This document shows, piece after piece, positions 7,889 to 16,857 of a DNA stretch of 64,000 bases. Source of the DNA: JAJYRX01 sp041655275 (GTDB lineage Bacteria > Pseudomonadota > Gammaproteobacteria > Burkholderiales > Burkholderiaceae_B). The DNA lies in assembly GCA_041655275.1 (NCBI GenBank), contig JBBAFU010000006.1, positions 62,001 to 126,000 on the forward strand, read 5' to 3'. Within the stretch, counting starts at the first letter, position 1, and each line of letters opens with the position of its first letter. The position numbers and the translations under genes are program-made. The notes under the pieces were generated by a model, which saw only the letters and a list, made by a program, of their open reading frames with translations, made no database searches and was not told where the DNA came from.

Positions 7889-8560
7889 ATGCTCGACTGG
7901 AAAATTGACTTCACGCGCGAGATCTTCCCGCAACTGGTGCATGCCACCGGCAACACCGTGCTTGCCGCCGGTGGCGGATATGCCGTTGCCGTCGTGCTGG
8001 GATTGGTATTTGCACTAGCCCAGCGCACTCCGTCACGCATCGTGACCATCATCATGCGGGAGCTGGTGGAATTCATTCGATCCACCCCATTGTTACTGCA
8101 GATTTTCTTCATCTTCTACGTGGGCCCGCAATTTGGCCTTCGCCTGTCGCCCTGGACGGCAGGCCTGATTGCCATTGGCCTGCATTACGCCTCCTATCTT
8201 TCAGAGGTGTATAGAGGCGGCATTGAAAACGTTCCCCAGGGCCAATGGGAAGCTGCGCGCGCCATCAACCTGTCCACCACAAAGACCTATTACCGCATTA
8301 TCATTCCCCAGGCGCTGCCCCCTGCCCTCGCCGGCATGGGCAATTATCTGGTGGGAATCTTCAAGGACACACCAATGCTGTCCGTCATTGGTGTGGCCGA
8401 ACTGATGCACACCGCGAACTCGGTCGGTGCCACAAGCTACCGCTACCTCGAGCCATATACGATGGTCGGCCTGATCTTTCTGGCGATATCACTCCCGACG
8501 GCATGGCTGATCCGTCGATTCGAAAAAAGACTGCGTCAACACATGGGGCTGACCCGATGA
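7889..8560 (+). CDS. ehuD: Ectoine/hydroxyectoine-type ABC transporter permease
   Basis: This 223-residue partner permease has the family motifs EFIRSTPLLLQIFFIFYVGP and the EAA loop GQWEAARAINLSTTKTYYRI. It has about five membrane segments and ends in a basic tail (RRFEKRLRQ). Its TGA overlaps the ehuA start as ATGA, so permease and ATPase synthesis are coupled. It completes the membrane channel with EhuC. Confidence 0.75.
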   Translation: MLDWKIDFTREIFPQLVHATGNTVLAAGGGYAVAVVLGLVFALAQRTPSRIVTIIMRELVEFIRSTPLLLQIFFIFYVGPQFGLRLSPWTAGLIAIGLHYASYLSEVYRGGIENVPQGQWEAARAINLSTTKTYYRIIIPQALPPALAGMGNYLVGIFKDTPMLSVIGVAELMHTANSVGATSYRYLEPYTMVGLIFLAISLPTAWLIRRFEKRLRQHMGLTR

Positions 8561-9375
8561 AACACGACATGAGCGGATACCCGCTGAAACTCGAAGGTGT
8601 CGATGCACCGATGGTTCGGTTCCTGAATGTGACTAAAAAATATGGCTCGCTGACAGTCCTGGATGGCCTGAACCTGGACGTTGAAGAGGGGGAAATGGTC
8701 TCCATCATTGGGCCGTCTGGCTCGGGCAAGACAACGGTATTGCGCATGTTGATGACGCTTGAGAAGATTGACGGCGGTGTCATTTATGTTGACCGCGAAC
8801 CGCTGACGCACATGGAGAAGAACGGGCGCCTGGTGCGCGCCGACGCGGCACATCTGAGGCGAATGAGAGCCAAGATCGGCATGTGCTTCCAGCACTTCAA
8901 CCTCTTTCCCCATATGACGGCGCTCGGCAACTGTATGGAAGGTCCGGTGCACGTGCTTGGCCTGTCAAAAGAAGAGGCCGAAGAGCGGGCTATGGGGCTG
9001 CTTGAAATGGTGGGAATGGCCGACAAGCGCGACCAGCACCCGTCACGGCTTTCCGGCGGACAGCAGCAGCGTGTCGCCATCGCGCGCGCCCTGGCGATGC
9101 GACCCAAGGTAATGCTTTTCGACGAAGTTACATCCGCTCTTGACCCGGAAGTCATCAGCGAAGTAACGAACGTCATTCGAAGCGTGGTGAATCAATACAG
9201 GCTGACCATGCTGATGGTGACGCACCAGATCGGTTTCGCACGTGAAATTTCCGATCGAGTGTGTTTTTTCTTTGGTGGCCAGATCGAGGAGGAAGGCACG
9301 CCGGAAATGCTGTTTGACAACCCCCGGAACGAGCGTACCCAGCAGTTCCTCAGTGCAGTACTGGAAGCCAAGTGA
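8557..9375 (+). CDS. ehuA: Ectoine/hydroxyectoine-type ABC transporter, ATP-binding protein
   Basis: This 272-residue ATPase has all motifs intact: Walker A GPSGSGKTT (residues 52-60), the Q-loop in MCFQHFNLFPHM, signature LSGGQQQR, Walker B MLFDEVTSALD and the switch histidine in MVTHQ. The N-terminal extension and the DREPLTHMEKNGRLVRAD insertion match EhuA more than generic GlnQ. It is the last gene of the operon. No ectoine-degradation genes (eut/doe) and no regulator of the EnuR type lie beside it in this window. Confidence 0.78.
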   Translation: MKHDMSGYPLKLEGVDAPMVRFLNVTKKYGSLTVLDGLNLDVEEGEMVSIIGPSGSGKTTVLRMLMTLEKIDGGVIYVDREPLTHMEKNGRLVRADAAHLRRMRAKIGMCFQHFNLFPHMTALGNCMEGPVHVLGLSKEEAEERAMGLLEMVGMADKRDQHPSRLSGGQQQRVAIARALAMRPKVMLFDEVTSALDPEVISEVTNVIRSVVNQYRLTMLMVTHQIGFAREISDRVCFFFGGQIEEEGTPEMLFDNPRNERTQQFLSAVLEAK

Positions 9376-9390
9376 CTGCGTCCGGTCATC

Positions 9391-10278
9391 TCATGCCGGC
9401 GCATTCCGCCGCCACCGCACCATCCCTTCCACCGCCATCACCGCCACGGCAATCCAGATGGGCACATAGGTGAACCAGGCCTGCAGCGATGGCGTCTCGT
9501 GCAGCAGCAGCACCGCTACCCAGAAAAGCAGCACCGGCTCCACATAGCCGAGAATACCGAACAGGCCCAGAGGCAGGCGACGGCTGGCCGAGATGTAGGC
9601 AATCAGGGCAACGGAGCTCATGATGCCCAGCAGGGGTATCAGCCCCAGCAGGGCCGGGCGCTGCGCAAACATCTGCCAGATCGACAGGTCCTGGAACAAC
9701 AGGATACCCAGGGCAATCGGCGAGAGCAGGCCCATCTCTATCCACAGCGTGGTCACCGAACCCAGTCGCAGACGGCGATGCAGCATGAAATACGGCGGAT
9801 AGCCGAAAAGAACCACGGCGGTTGCCCAGGACAGATGCCCAAGCACAAGCAACTCGTGCAGGACGCCGCAGGCCGCCAGCCCTACGGCCACTTGTTGCGC
9901 ACGGCTCAGCTGCTCCTTGTAGAACACGCGCCCCACCACAACCATCATCAGGGGCAGCAGCAGATAGCCCAGCGACACATCGAGCGCCATGCCGTGCACG
10001 GGCGCCCAGACGAACAGCCAGGTCTGCACGCCAATCGTGGCCGTTGTGCACAACAGCATGAGCGCCAGCATCTTGTCGCGGCGGGCCCGCGCAATCGTCA
10101 CGCGCAAGGGGCGCCATCCCCGTGAATGCGACAGCAGCAGTGCCAGTGCAGGCATTGCCAGTAAAACGCGCCAGGCGAACAGGGCATTGCCTTCCAGCGG
10201 ATCCAGCAGGGTGACGAAGTAATACAGGCCGGCGAACAGCACTGCAGACAGCAGTGCGAGGGCAACACCGGTTCTCAT
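9391..10278 (-). CDS. rarD: EamA-family transporter of the RarD type
   Basis: The 295-residue membrane protein has about ten helices and the RarD-like start MRTGVALALLSAVLFAGLYY, with FAWRVLLAMP and GYPPYFMLHRRLR further on. RarD proteins belong to the drug/metabolite exporter superfamily. The substrate is unknown, although chloramphenicol sensitivity is linked to some members. It lies 16 bases downstream of recO on the same strand and converges on ehuA with 15 bases between the stops. Confidence 0.8.
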   Translation of the reverse strand: MRTGVALALLSAVLFAGLYYFVTLLDPLEGNALFAWRVLLAMPALALLLSHSRGWRPLRVTIARARRDKMLALMLLCTTATIGVQTWLFVWAPVHGMALDVSLGYLLLPLMMVVVGRVFYKEQLSRAQQVAVGLAACGVLHELLVLGHLSWATAVVLFGYPPYFMLHRRLRLGSVTTLWIEMGLLSPIALGILLFQDLSIWQMFAQRPALLGLIPLLGIMSSVALIAYISASRRLPLGLFGILGYVEPVLLFWVAVLLLHETPSLQAWFTYVPIWIAVAVMAVEGMVRWRRNAPA

Positions 10279-10294
10279 GACTGGCCCGCTCTGT

Positions 10295-10897
10295 TCACCG
10301 ACGCTGCATGTCGCGCATGACGCGGCGCGTCAGCAACGGCCGGTCAAGCAGACGCTCCAGCCGTTCATGCAGCGTCTGGCGCAGGGCGGGCTCACCGGCG
10401 GCATCGCCAAAGTCCGGGGTATCACCTTCCAGACCATAGCCCGTCTCGCGCAGCAACACCCATTCGAAGCGACGCAAGCTGGCCGGCGCGGAAAGCGCAG
10501 GTTCATCACGGGGCGCTCCCGCGAGCTGGTACAGGGCCGCCTCGTAGGCATCAAAGAGCACGGGATGGGGGTCTTCACGCGCAAGCAGGCGCAGCAGCAG
10601 CTCGTTCATATACCATGCCGACATGAAGGCCTGGCCGCTCAGGGGAATGATGCCGCAGGATTCAGCCCCGATAAGGGTGCGGATCTCGCCCATACCGCTC
10701 CATGACAGGTTCAGCGGCTGCAGGGCCAGGAGCACGGCCCGCAGCGTGGAGTACGGCCGCTTCGCACCCTTGGCCACCATGGTCACCACGCCATGCTCGC
10801 GCGTGAAAGCCTGCAGCAGCAGTGAAGTTTCGCGCCAGGGCTGGGCGTGCAGCAGATAGGCCGCAACATCCAGCACTCTGGAGGAGCGCCTAGTCAT
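10295..10897 (-). CDS. recO: DNA repair protein RecO
   Basis: RecO works with RecR to load RecA onto gaps coated by single-strand-binding protein. The 200-residue product opens with an OB-fold typical of the family (VLDVAAYLLHAQPWRETSLL, then TREHGVVTMVAKGAKRP) and continues with a helical domain containing SAWYMNELLLRLL. It is slightly shorter than many homologues (about 230-250). The ATG at 10895-10897 overlaps the end of era by 8 bases, the usual rnc-era-recO coupling. An upstream in-frame extension lies inside era and is not supported. Confidence 0.88.
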   Translation of the reverse strand: MTRRSSRVLDVAAYLLHAQPWRETSLLLQAFTREHGVVTMVAKGAKRPYSTLRAVLLALQPLNLSWSGMGEIRTLIGAESCGIIPLSGQAFMSAWYMNELLLRLLAREDPHPVLFDAYEAALYQLAGAPRDEPALSAPASLRRFEWVLLRETGYGLEGDTPDFGDAAGEPALRQTLHERLERLLDRPLLTRRVMRDMQRR

Positions 10898-11780
10898 ACC
10901 CCAGTTCGCGCAGCGTGCCCTCGCGCTGCGACCAGGCCTTGCGCACCTTGACGTAGACCTCGAGGAAGACGGGCTTGCCCAGCATGGCCACCATGTCCTG
11001 GCGTGCCTCGGTGGCAATGCGCTTCATGTGCCGTCCACCGGCGCCCAGCAGGATGGGACGATGGCTTTCGCGCTCCACCAGCACACAGGCTGAAATGCGC
11101 ACGCCGGCTTCCTCCTCTTCCCACTGTTCGATGATGACCGTTGTGCCGTAGGGCAGCTCGTCGCCCACCAGCCGGAAGATCTTTTCCCGTATCATTTCGG
11201 CCGCCAGGAAACGCACGGACCGGTCCGTCACGGCATCGGCCTCGAACCAGTGCTCGCCTTCGGGAAGACGCTCACCGATCTCGTCGAGCAGGGGCTCGAG
11301 CTGAAGATGGCGCTCGGCACTGACCGGCACGACGGCGGCGTAGGGATGCAGGGCGAGCAGGCGCTCGGCATAGGGAAACAGTGTGGCGCGATCCTTCACC
11401 AGGTCAATCTTGTTGATGGCCAGAATGGTGGGCCGCGACTCCGGCAACAGGGGCAGGATGTGCTCGTCGGCCGCAGACCAGCGCCCCGCCTCGACCACAT
11501 GCACCACCACGTCCACTTCGGACAGCGCCTTGGTGACCACACGGTTCATCATGCGGTTCATGGCACCCCCGTGGCGCCGCTGAAAGCCCGGCGTGTCCAC
11601 AAAGACGAACTGACGCGCACCTTGCGTAAGCACGCCGTGGATGCGATGGCGCGTCGTCTGGGCCTTGCGCGACACGATGGACAGCTTGGTGCCGATGAGC
11701 GCATTGAGCAGCGTCGATTTGCCCACGTTGGGGCGTCCGATGAGCGCCACATAGCCGCAGCGTGAAATGTCGGTGCTCAT
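10890..11780 (-). CDS. era: GTPase Era
   Basis: This essential GTPase assists 30S ribosome assembly by binding the 3-prime end of 16S rRNA. The 296-residue protein has G1 GRPNVGKST (residues 15-23), G3 DTPGF, G4 NKID, and a C-terminal KH domain with the GAGGRHMKRI loop. The start ATG overlaps the rnc stop (ATGA). Confidence 0.96.
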   Translation of the reverse strand: MSTDISRCGYVALIGRPNVGKSTLLNALIGTKLSIVSRKAQTTRHRIHGVLTQGARQFVFVDTPGFQRRHGGAMNRMMNRVVTKALSEVDVVVHVVEAGRWSAADEHILPLLPESRPTILAINKIDLVKDRATLFPYAERLLALHPYAAVVPVSAERHLQLEPLLDEIGERLPEGEHWFEADAVTDRSVRFLAAEMIREKIFRLVGDELPYGTTVIIEQWEEEEAGVRISACVLVERESHRPILLGAGGRHMKRIATEARQDMVAMLGKPVFLEVYVKVRKAWSQREGTLRELGYD

Positions 11781-12520
11781 GATTTATCCTGTACCGTGGT
11801 TGACTCGCGACGGCTGCGCGGGATACGCGCCGGCCTGCCCTTGCACCACTGCGGCAGGGCAAGCAGGGCCTTGACGGCCTGTTCTGCAGCGGCCTGCTCG
11901 GCCGCCCGGCGGCTGTGCCCGCCGGCCGTGACCACCACATCGAATTCGGCAACACGACATTCAACTTCAAAACGCTGCTCATGCGCCGCACCCTGTACGC
12001 CCAGCACCCGGTAGGCCGGCAATTCGAGGTGGCGCGCCTGCAGCATTTCCTGCAAACGTGTCTTCGCGTCCTTGCCGGTTTCACGCGGATCGATGCGCGC
12101 CAGCAAGCCCTCATACTGGCCCTCGATGACCTTGAACGCGGCATCGAAGCCGCCGTCCAGATAGATGGCACCAAACAGGGCTTCCAGCGCATCGGCCAGA
12201 ATGGACGGGCGGCGCGCACCGCCGCTGCGCAGCTCGCCCTCACCCAGCCGGAGCCGGCTGGAAAGGTCCAGGGAAAGCGCAATGTCGGCCAGCGCCGCCT
12301 GATTCACCAGATTGGCACGCAGGCGGGAAAGGTCGCCTTCATCCATGGTCGGGAAACGGGCATGCAGCAGCGCCGCCACCACAAAATTGAGCACACCATC
12401 GCCCAGGAACTCCAGGCGCTCGTTATGCGGGACGCTGTGACTGCGGTGGGTGAGTGCCCGCTGCAGCAGCGACGCATCCTTGAACCGGTAGCCCAGGGCG
12501 CGGACAAGCGTCGCCGGCAT
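11777..12520 (-). CDS. rnc: Ribonuclease III
   Basis: This double-strand-specific endoribonuclease processes rRNA precursors. The 247-residue protein has the catalytic signature NERLEFLGDGVLNF (Gly where most homologues have Ser) and a second acidic site in ADALEALFGAIYLDGG. A C-terminal dsRNA-binding domain follows (KTRLQEMLQ onward, ending near residue 222) with a basic tail. Its ATG shares one base with the lepB stop (TGATG), placing it in the lepA-lepB-rnc-era-recO operon. Confidence 0.95.
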   Translation of the reverse strand: MPATLVRALGYRFKDASLLQRALTHRSHSVPHNERLEFLGDGVLNFVVAALLHARFPTMDEGDLSRLRANLVNQAALADIALSLDLSSRLRLGEGELRSGGARRPSILADALEALFGAIYLDGGFDAAFKVIEGQYEGLLARIDPRETGKDAKTRLQEMLQARHLELPAYRVLGVQGAAHEQRFEVECRVAEFDVVVTAGGHSRRAAEQAAAEQAVKALLALPQWCKGRPARIPRSRRESTTVQDKS

Positions 12521-13407
12521 CAGCGAAAGCCCCCAATGCGACTGAGCTGGGAGAAATTCATCCAGATGAAGAAGGCACGGCCCACGATATTGTCATCAGG
12601 CACAAAGCCCCAATAGCGGCTGTCCAGACTGTTGTCGCGGTTGTCCCCCATCATGAAGTAATGGCCTTCGGGCACCACGCAGCGCACACCGGTATTCACA
12701 TACTCGCAATGGTCACGATAGGGGAAATCGGAAATCGGTGTCAGGAACTGGGGCGAGCGGCGATTGAGCAGGATGCGATGCCCGGCCTCACCCAGCGCCT
12801 CCTGGTATTGCGCAATATAGGCGCCGCGATCCGGCTCGAAGTAATCGCCGTCGCGCACCTGCTCCACGGGCACACCGTTGATGGACAGCACCTTGTTGCG
12901 ATACTGCACAGTATCTCCCGGTACGCCCACGACGCGCTTGATGTAGTCCACCGAGGTGTCCACCGGATAGCGGAACACAACCACATCGCCGCGCTGCGGG
13001 CTGCCCAGCTCGAGCACTTTCCAGTCCACCACCGGCAGGCGGATGCCGTACTGGAACTTGTTGACCAGGATCAGGTCGCCGCTTTGCAGCGTGGGCAGCA
13101 TGGAACCCGACGGAATGCGAAACGGCTCCACAAGAAAGGAGCGCAGCACGAAGACGAACAGGATGACCGGGAAGAAGCTGACGCCGTACTCGACCCACCA
13201 GGGCGCGCGGTTGGCCTTGTCATAGGCCTGCTGGCGAATCCGGCTTGCCTGCGCCGCCTCCATGTCACGCACGGCCGGTTCGGTCGCCGCCATGGCGGCC
13301 ACCGCCTTCGCCCTGCGCCGCGTGCGCAGATGAAAGACGTCGAACAGCCAGATACTGCCGGTCAGCAGCAGCAACAGGAACAGGATGAGGGCGAAATCCC
13401 AGCTCAT
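12520..13407 (-). CDS. lepB: Signal peptidase I
   Basis: LepB removes signal peptides from exported proteins. The 295-residue protein has two N-terminal membrane segments (about residues 5-25 and 75-93), a catalytic Ser102 in IPSGSMLPT and a general-base Lys157 in DYIKRVVG. The family box GDNRDNSLDSRYWG is near the C-terminus. The active site faces the periplasm. It is 28 bases downstream of lepA. Confidence 0.96.
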   Translation of the reverse strand: MSWDFALILFLLLLLTGSIWLFDVFHLRTRRRAKAVAAMAATEPAVRDMEAAQASRIRQQAYDKANRAPWWVEYGVSFFPVILFVFVLRSFLVEPFRIPSGSMLPTLQSGDLILVNKFQYGIRLPVVDWKVLELGSPQRGDVVVFRYPVDTSVDYIKRVVGVPGDTVQYRNKVLSINGVPVEQVRDGDYFEPDRGAYIAQYQEALGEAGHRILLNRRSPQFLTPISDFPYRDHCEYVNTGVRCVVPEGHYFMMGDNRDNSLDSRYWGFVPDDNIVGRAFFIWMNFSQLSRIGGFR

Positions 13408-13435
13408 GGCCGCCCCATCACATCGTCATGCAAAA

Positions 13436-15229
13436 TCATTTGTCATCAACCTGAAGAATGGCCAGGAAGGCTTCCTGCGGGATCTCGACATTGCCCACCT
13501 GCTTCATGCGCTTCTTGCCGGCCTTCTGTTTTTCAAGCAATTTCTTCTTGCGCGAAATATCGCCGCCATAGCATTTTGCCAGCACATTCTTGCGCAGTGC
13601 CTTGACGTTCTCGCGAGCGATGATCTCGGCGCCGATGGCCGCCTGGATGGCAATGTCGAACATCTGTCTTGGAATGATACCGCGCATGCGCGTAACCACG
13701 TCGCGTCCGCGATGGCGCGCGCTGGCGCGGTGCACAATCACGGACAGGGCATCCATGCGCTCGCCGTTGATGAGCAGGTCCACACGCACCACATCCGAAT
13801 CCTGATAACCCTTGAACTCGTAGTCCATGGACGCGTAGCCGCGCGACACCGACTTCAGCCGGTCGAAGAAATCCAGCACGATCTCGGCCAGCGGCATTTC
13901 ATACACCAGGTGAACCTGGCGCCCGTGATAGCTCATGTTCAGCTGCACACCGCGACGCGCCACGCACAGACTCATGACCGCCCCCACATACTCCTGGGGC
14001 ATGAACAGCGTCAGCGTGACCATGGGCTCGCGGATCACCTCGATCTCGCCCACCTCGGGCATGCGCGAAGGGCTTTCCACCATGACCACTTCGCCATCCC
14101 GGCGCACAACCTCGTAGATGACCGAGGGCGCGGTGGTGATGATGTCCATGTCGAACTCGCGCTCGAGCCGCTCCTGCACGATTTCCATGTGCAGCAACCC
14201 GAGGAAGCCGCAACGAAAGCCAAAGCCCAGGGCCTGGGAGACTTCCGGTTCGAACATCAGGGATGCATCGTTCAGCTTGAGCTTCTCGAGCGAATCCCGC
14301 AGCTGGTCGTACTCGCTGTTTTCGACCGGATAGATGCCGGCAAAGACCTGCGGCTTGACTTCCTTGAAGCCGGGCAGTGCTTTCTGTGCCGGGCGGTTTG
14401 ACAGCGTGAGGGTATCGCCCACGCGGGCATCGGCAATATCCTTGATGCCGCAGATGACAAAGCCCACCGCCCCGGCGCTGAGCACGTCACGGGGTGTCGG
14501 CTTGGGCGTGAACACGCCGATCTGCTCGCACAGATGGCTTGCGCCCGTTGCCATGAGCATGATCTTGTCGCGCGGGCGCAGGACGCCGTTGACGATGCGC
14601 ACCAGCATGACGACGCCCACATAATTGTCGAACCAGGAATCGATGATGAGGGCCTGCAACGGCTGTTCCGGATCGCCCTCGGGCGGGGGCACGCGCTGCA
14701 CGATGGCCTCGAGGATTTCGTCGATGCCCATGCCCGTCTTGGCGCTGGCGGGAATGGCGGCGCCGGCATCGATGCCGATCACATCCTCGATTTCCTCGCG
14801 TGCGCTGTCGGGATCCGCCGAGGGCAGGTCCATCTTGTTGAGCACGGGGATGACTTCGACGCCAAGGTCGATGGCGGTATAGCAGTTGGCCACCGTCTGC
14901 GCCTCGACGCCCTGCGAGGCATCCACCACCAGCAGCGCCCCTTCACAGGCCGACAGCGAACGGCTGACCTCATAGGAAAAATCCACATGGCCCGGTGTAT
15001 CGATCAGGTTCAGGGCATAGGTCTTCCCATCCCTGGCCTCGTAGGACAGGGATGCCGTCTGGGCCTTGATGGTGATGCCACGCTCGCGCTCGATGTCCAT
15101 GGAGTCGAGCACCTGCGCCGACATTTCGCGTTCGGCCAGTCCGCCGCAGCGATGGATGAGCCTGTCAGCCAGGGTGGATTTGCCGTGATCGATGTGAGCA
15201 ATGATGGAAAAATTGCGGATGTGGTCCAT
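13436..15229 (-). CDS. lepA: Elongation factor 4 (LepA)
   Basis: This translational GTPase affects ribosome assembly and initiation. The 597-residue length is standard. The G-domain is intact (HIDHGKSTLADRL, DTPGHVDF, NKMDLPSAD). The EF-G-like domains and the LepA-specific C-terminal domain (GGDISRKKKLLEKQKAGKKR) are present. The gene lies between mucD and lepB. A terminator sits between mucD and lepA on this strand, so lepA probably also has its own promoter. Confidence 0.97.
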   Translation of the reverse strand: MDHIRNFSIIAHIDHGKSTLADRLIHRCGGLAEREMSAQVLDSMDIERERGITIKAQTASLSYEARDGKTYALNLIDTPGHVDFSYEVSRSLSACEGALLVVDASQGVEAQTVANCYTAIDLGVEVIPVLNKMDLPSADPDSAREEIEDVIGIDAGAAIPASAKTGMGIDEILEAIVQRVPPPEGDPEQPLQALIIDSWFDNYVGVVMLVRIVNGVLRPRDKIMLMATGASHLCEQIGVFTPKPTPRDVLSAGAVGFVICGIKDIADARVGDTLTLSNRPAQKALPGFKEVKPQVFAGIYPVENSEYDQLRDSLEKLKLNDASLMFEPEVSQALGFGFRCGFLGLLHMEIVQERLEREFDMDIITTAPSVIYEVVRRDGEVVMVESPSRMPEVGEIEVIREPMVTLTLFMPQEYVGAVMSLCVARRGVQLNMSYHGRQVHLVYEMPLAEIVLDFFDRLKSVSRGYASMDYEFKGYQDSDVVRVDLLINGERMDALSVIVHRASARHRGRDVVTRMRGIIPRQMFDIAIQAAIGAEIIARENVKALRKNVLAKCYGGDISRKKKLLEKQKAGKKRMKQVGNVEIPQEAFLAILQVDDK

Positions 15230-15279
15230 AAACCCGTGAAAATAAAGAGCCGCCGGCTGGCACTGGCCGCCGGGGTTAC

Positions 15280-15305
15280 AAAAAAGGAGCGCCGCGGCGC
15301 TCCTT
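15280..15305 (-). terminator. Rho-independent terminator after mucD
   Basis: Read on the minus strand, AAGGAGCGC / GCGCTCCTT (15305-15297 with 15292-15284) forms a perfect nine-base-pair stem with a CGCG loop, followed by a run of T (15285-15281). It lies 35 bases past the mucD stop and separates the sigma-E module from lepA. Confidence 0.85.
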
Positions 15306-15339
15306 GAATGCCATTACCCTATTTTAACGGGTCTGCAGA

Positions 15340-16830
15340 TTATTTTCGCGGTGTGACCGTGACCCACTGCGACTGGCCGTCGCGCATGACCAGAACGGCT
15401 GCCGCCCGGTCCGGCTTCAGACCGGCCACGACACGGGCATATTGGGCCGCGCTGTCGATGTCGACATCGTTGATCATGAGAATCACATCTCCCTCGGCAA
15501 TGCCGGCCGCCGCTGCAGGCTCATCGGCTTCGGTGACGCTGACACCGCCCGTGAAACCTTCACGACGCTGAACATCCTCGGGCACGTTCTCGACGCGCAG
15601 GCCCAGCACATCGGCCGGCGAGGGGGCGGCACCATCCGGCTGAGCCTGGGGCCCGTCCGTGTCGCTCACCGGCATTTCACCCACCTTGACCTTGAGCGTG
15701 ACCCGCTTGCCCTTGCGCCAGACATCCATGCTGACCCGGGTATCAGGTGCGGTGCCGCCAACCAGACGCGGCAGATCGGCCATATGCTTTATCTTCTTGC
15801 CATCGAAGGTGATGATGACATCGCCCGCCTTCACACCGGCATGCGCGGCAGGGCTGTCAGCCTCCACGGTATTCACCAGCGCGCCATGCGCAGCATCCAT
15901 GCCCAGCGCCTCGGCAACATCGTCCGAGACCGAGCTGATACGCACACCGATGCGCCCGCGCGTTACCTTGCCATGGGCCTTGAGCTGGTCGACGACGCGC
16001 ATGGCTTCATCGATGGGAATGGCCAGGGAAATACCCATGAAGCCGCCGCTGCGCGACACGATCTGCGAGTTCACGCCGACGACCTCACCCGCCAGGTTGA
16101 TGAGCGGCCCGCCCGAGTTGCCGGGATTCACCGCCACATCGGTCTGGATGAAGGGCAGATAGTCCCCCGTATCGCGGTTGATGGCACTTACGATGCCCGA
16201 GGTCACCGTGGAATCCAGACCAAAGGGCGAACCGATGGCAAGCACCCACTGTCCTTTCTTGAGCTTGGTGGAATCCCCGATGGGCAATGGCGACAGCCCC
16301 TTGGCATCGATCTTGATGAGCGCGACGTCGGTACGCGGATCCGCGCCGACGATCTCGGCCTTGTATTCCTTGCCCGAAGCACTCAGCGTCACGAAAATCC
16401 CGTTGGAGCGGGCAACGACATGGTTGTTCGTGATGATGTAGCCATCGTCACTGATGATGAAGCCCGAGCCCACGCCACGGGGCACGGTGCGCTCCTCCTC
16501 GACGGGCGGTGCGCCGCGACTCTGGGGTCCGCCAAAGCCGGGGGGCATGAAGTCCGGCCCGAAGAACCAGCGGAACATGTCGTAGGGATCGCTGCCGCCA
16601 TGCGCGCCCGGCCTGCGCACGGTGACGGCTTCGGTCGTGCGTATGTTCACCACGGAGCCTTCGGTACGCTCGACGATCTGGGTGAAATCCGGCACGGCCA
16701 GCACCGGCGTTGGAGAAGACTGTGCCGCAACCGATCCGGTGATGGCGGCAAGCCCCACCATGACGGCGACCGACCCGCAGGCGACGGCCACCTTCAGGCG
16801 GTTTCTGACAAGACTCTTGTCTGGCATCAT
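15340..16830 (-). CDS. mucD: Periplasmic serine endoprotease, DegP/MucD family
   Basis: This HtrA-type protease/chaperone degrades misfolded envelope proteins. The 496-residue precursor has a signal sequence (hydrophobic residues about 13-35, cleavage near VAA-QSS). The catalytic triad is His137 (TNNHVV), Asp168 (DPRTDVALIKID) and Ser239 (NPGNSGGPL), and two PDZ domains follow (about 285-375 and 405-495). Its position after rpoE-rseA-rseB matches the algU-mucA-mucB-mucD order of Pseudomonas and relatives. The start could be either of two adjacent ATG codons; AGGAGCAAT lies just upstream of the first. Confidence 0.93.
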   Translation of the reverse strand: MMPDKSLVRNRLKVAVACGSVAVMVGLAAITGSVAAQSSPTPVLAVPDFTQIVERTEGSVVNIRTTEAVTVRRPGAHGGSDPYDMFRWFFGPDFMPPGFGGPQSRGAPPVEEERTVPRGVGSGFIISDDGYIITNNHVVARSNGIFVTLSASGKEYKAEIVGADPRTDVALIKIDAKGLSPLPIGDSTKLKKGQWVLAIGSPFGLDSTVTSGIVSAINRDTGDYLPFIQTDVAVNPGNSGGPLINLAGEVVGVNSQIVSRSGGFMGISLAIPIDEAMRVVDQLKAHGKVTRGRIGVRISSVSDDVAEALGMDAAHGALVNTVEADSPAAHAGVKAGDVIITFDGKKIKHMADLPRLVGGTAPDTRVSMDVWRKGKRVTLKVKVGEMPVSDTDGPQAQPDGAAPSPADVLGLRVENVPEDVQRREGFTGGVSVTEADEPAAAAGIAEGDVILMINDVDIDSAAQYARVVAGLKPDRAAAVLVMRDGQSQWVTVTPRK

Positions 16831-16857
16831 ATTGCTCCTAACGAGAAAAATACGGAC

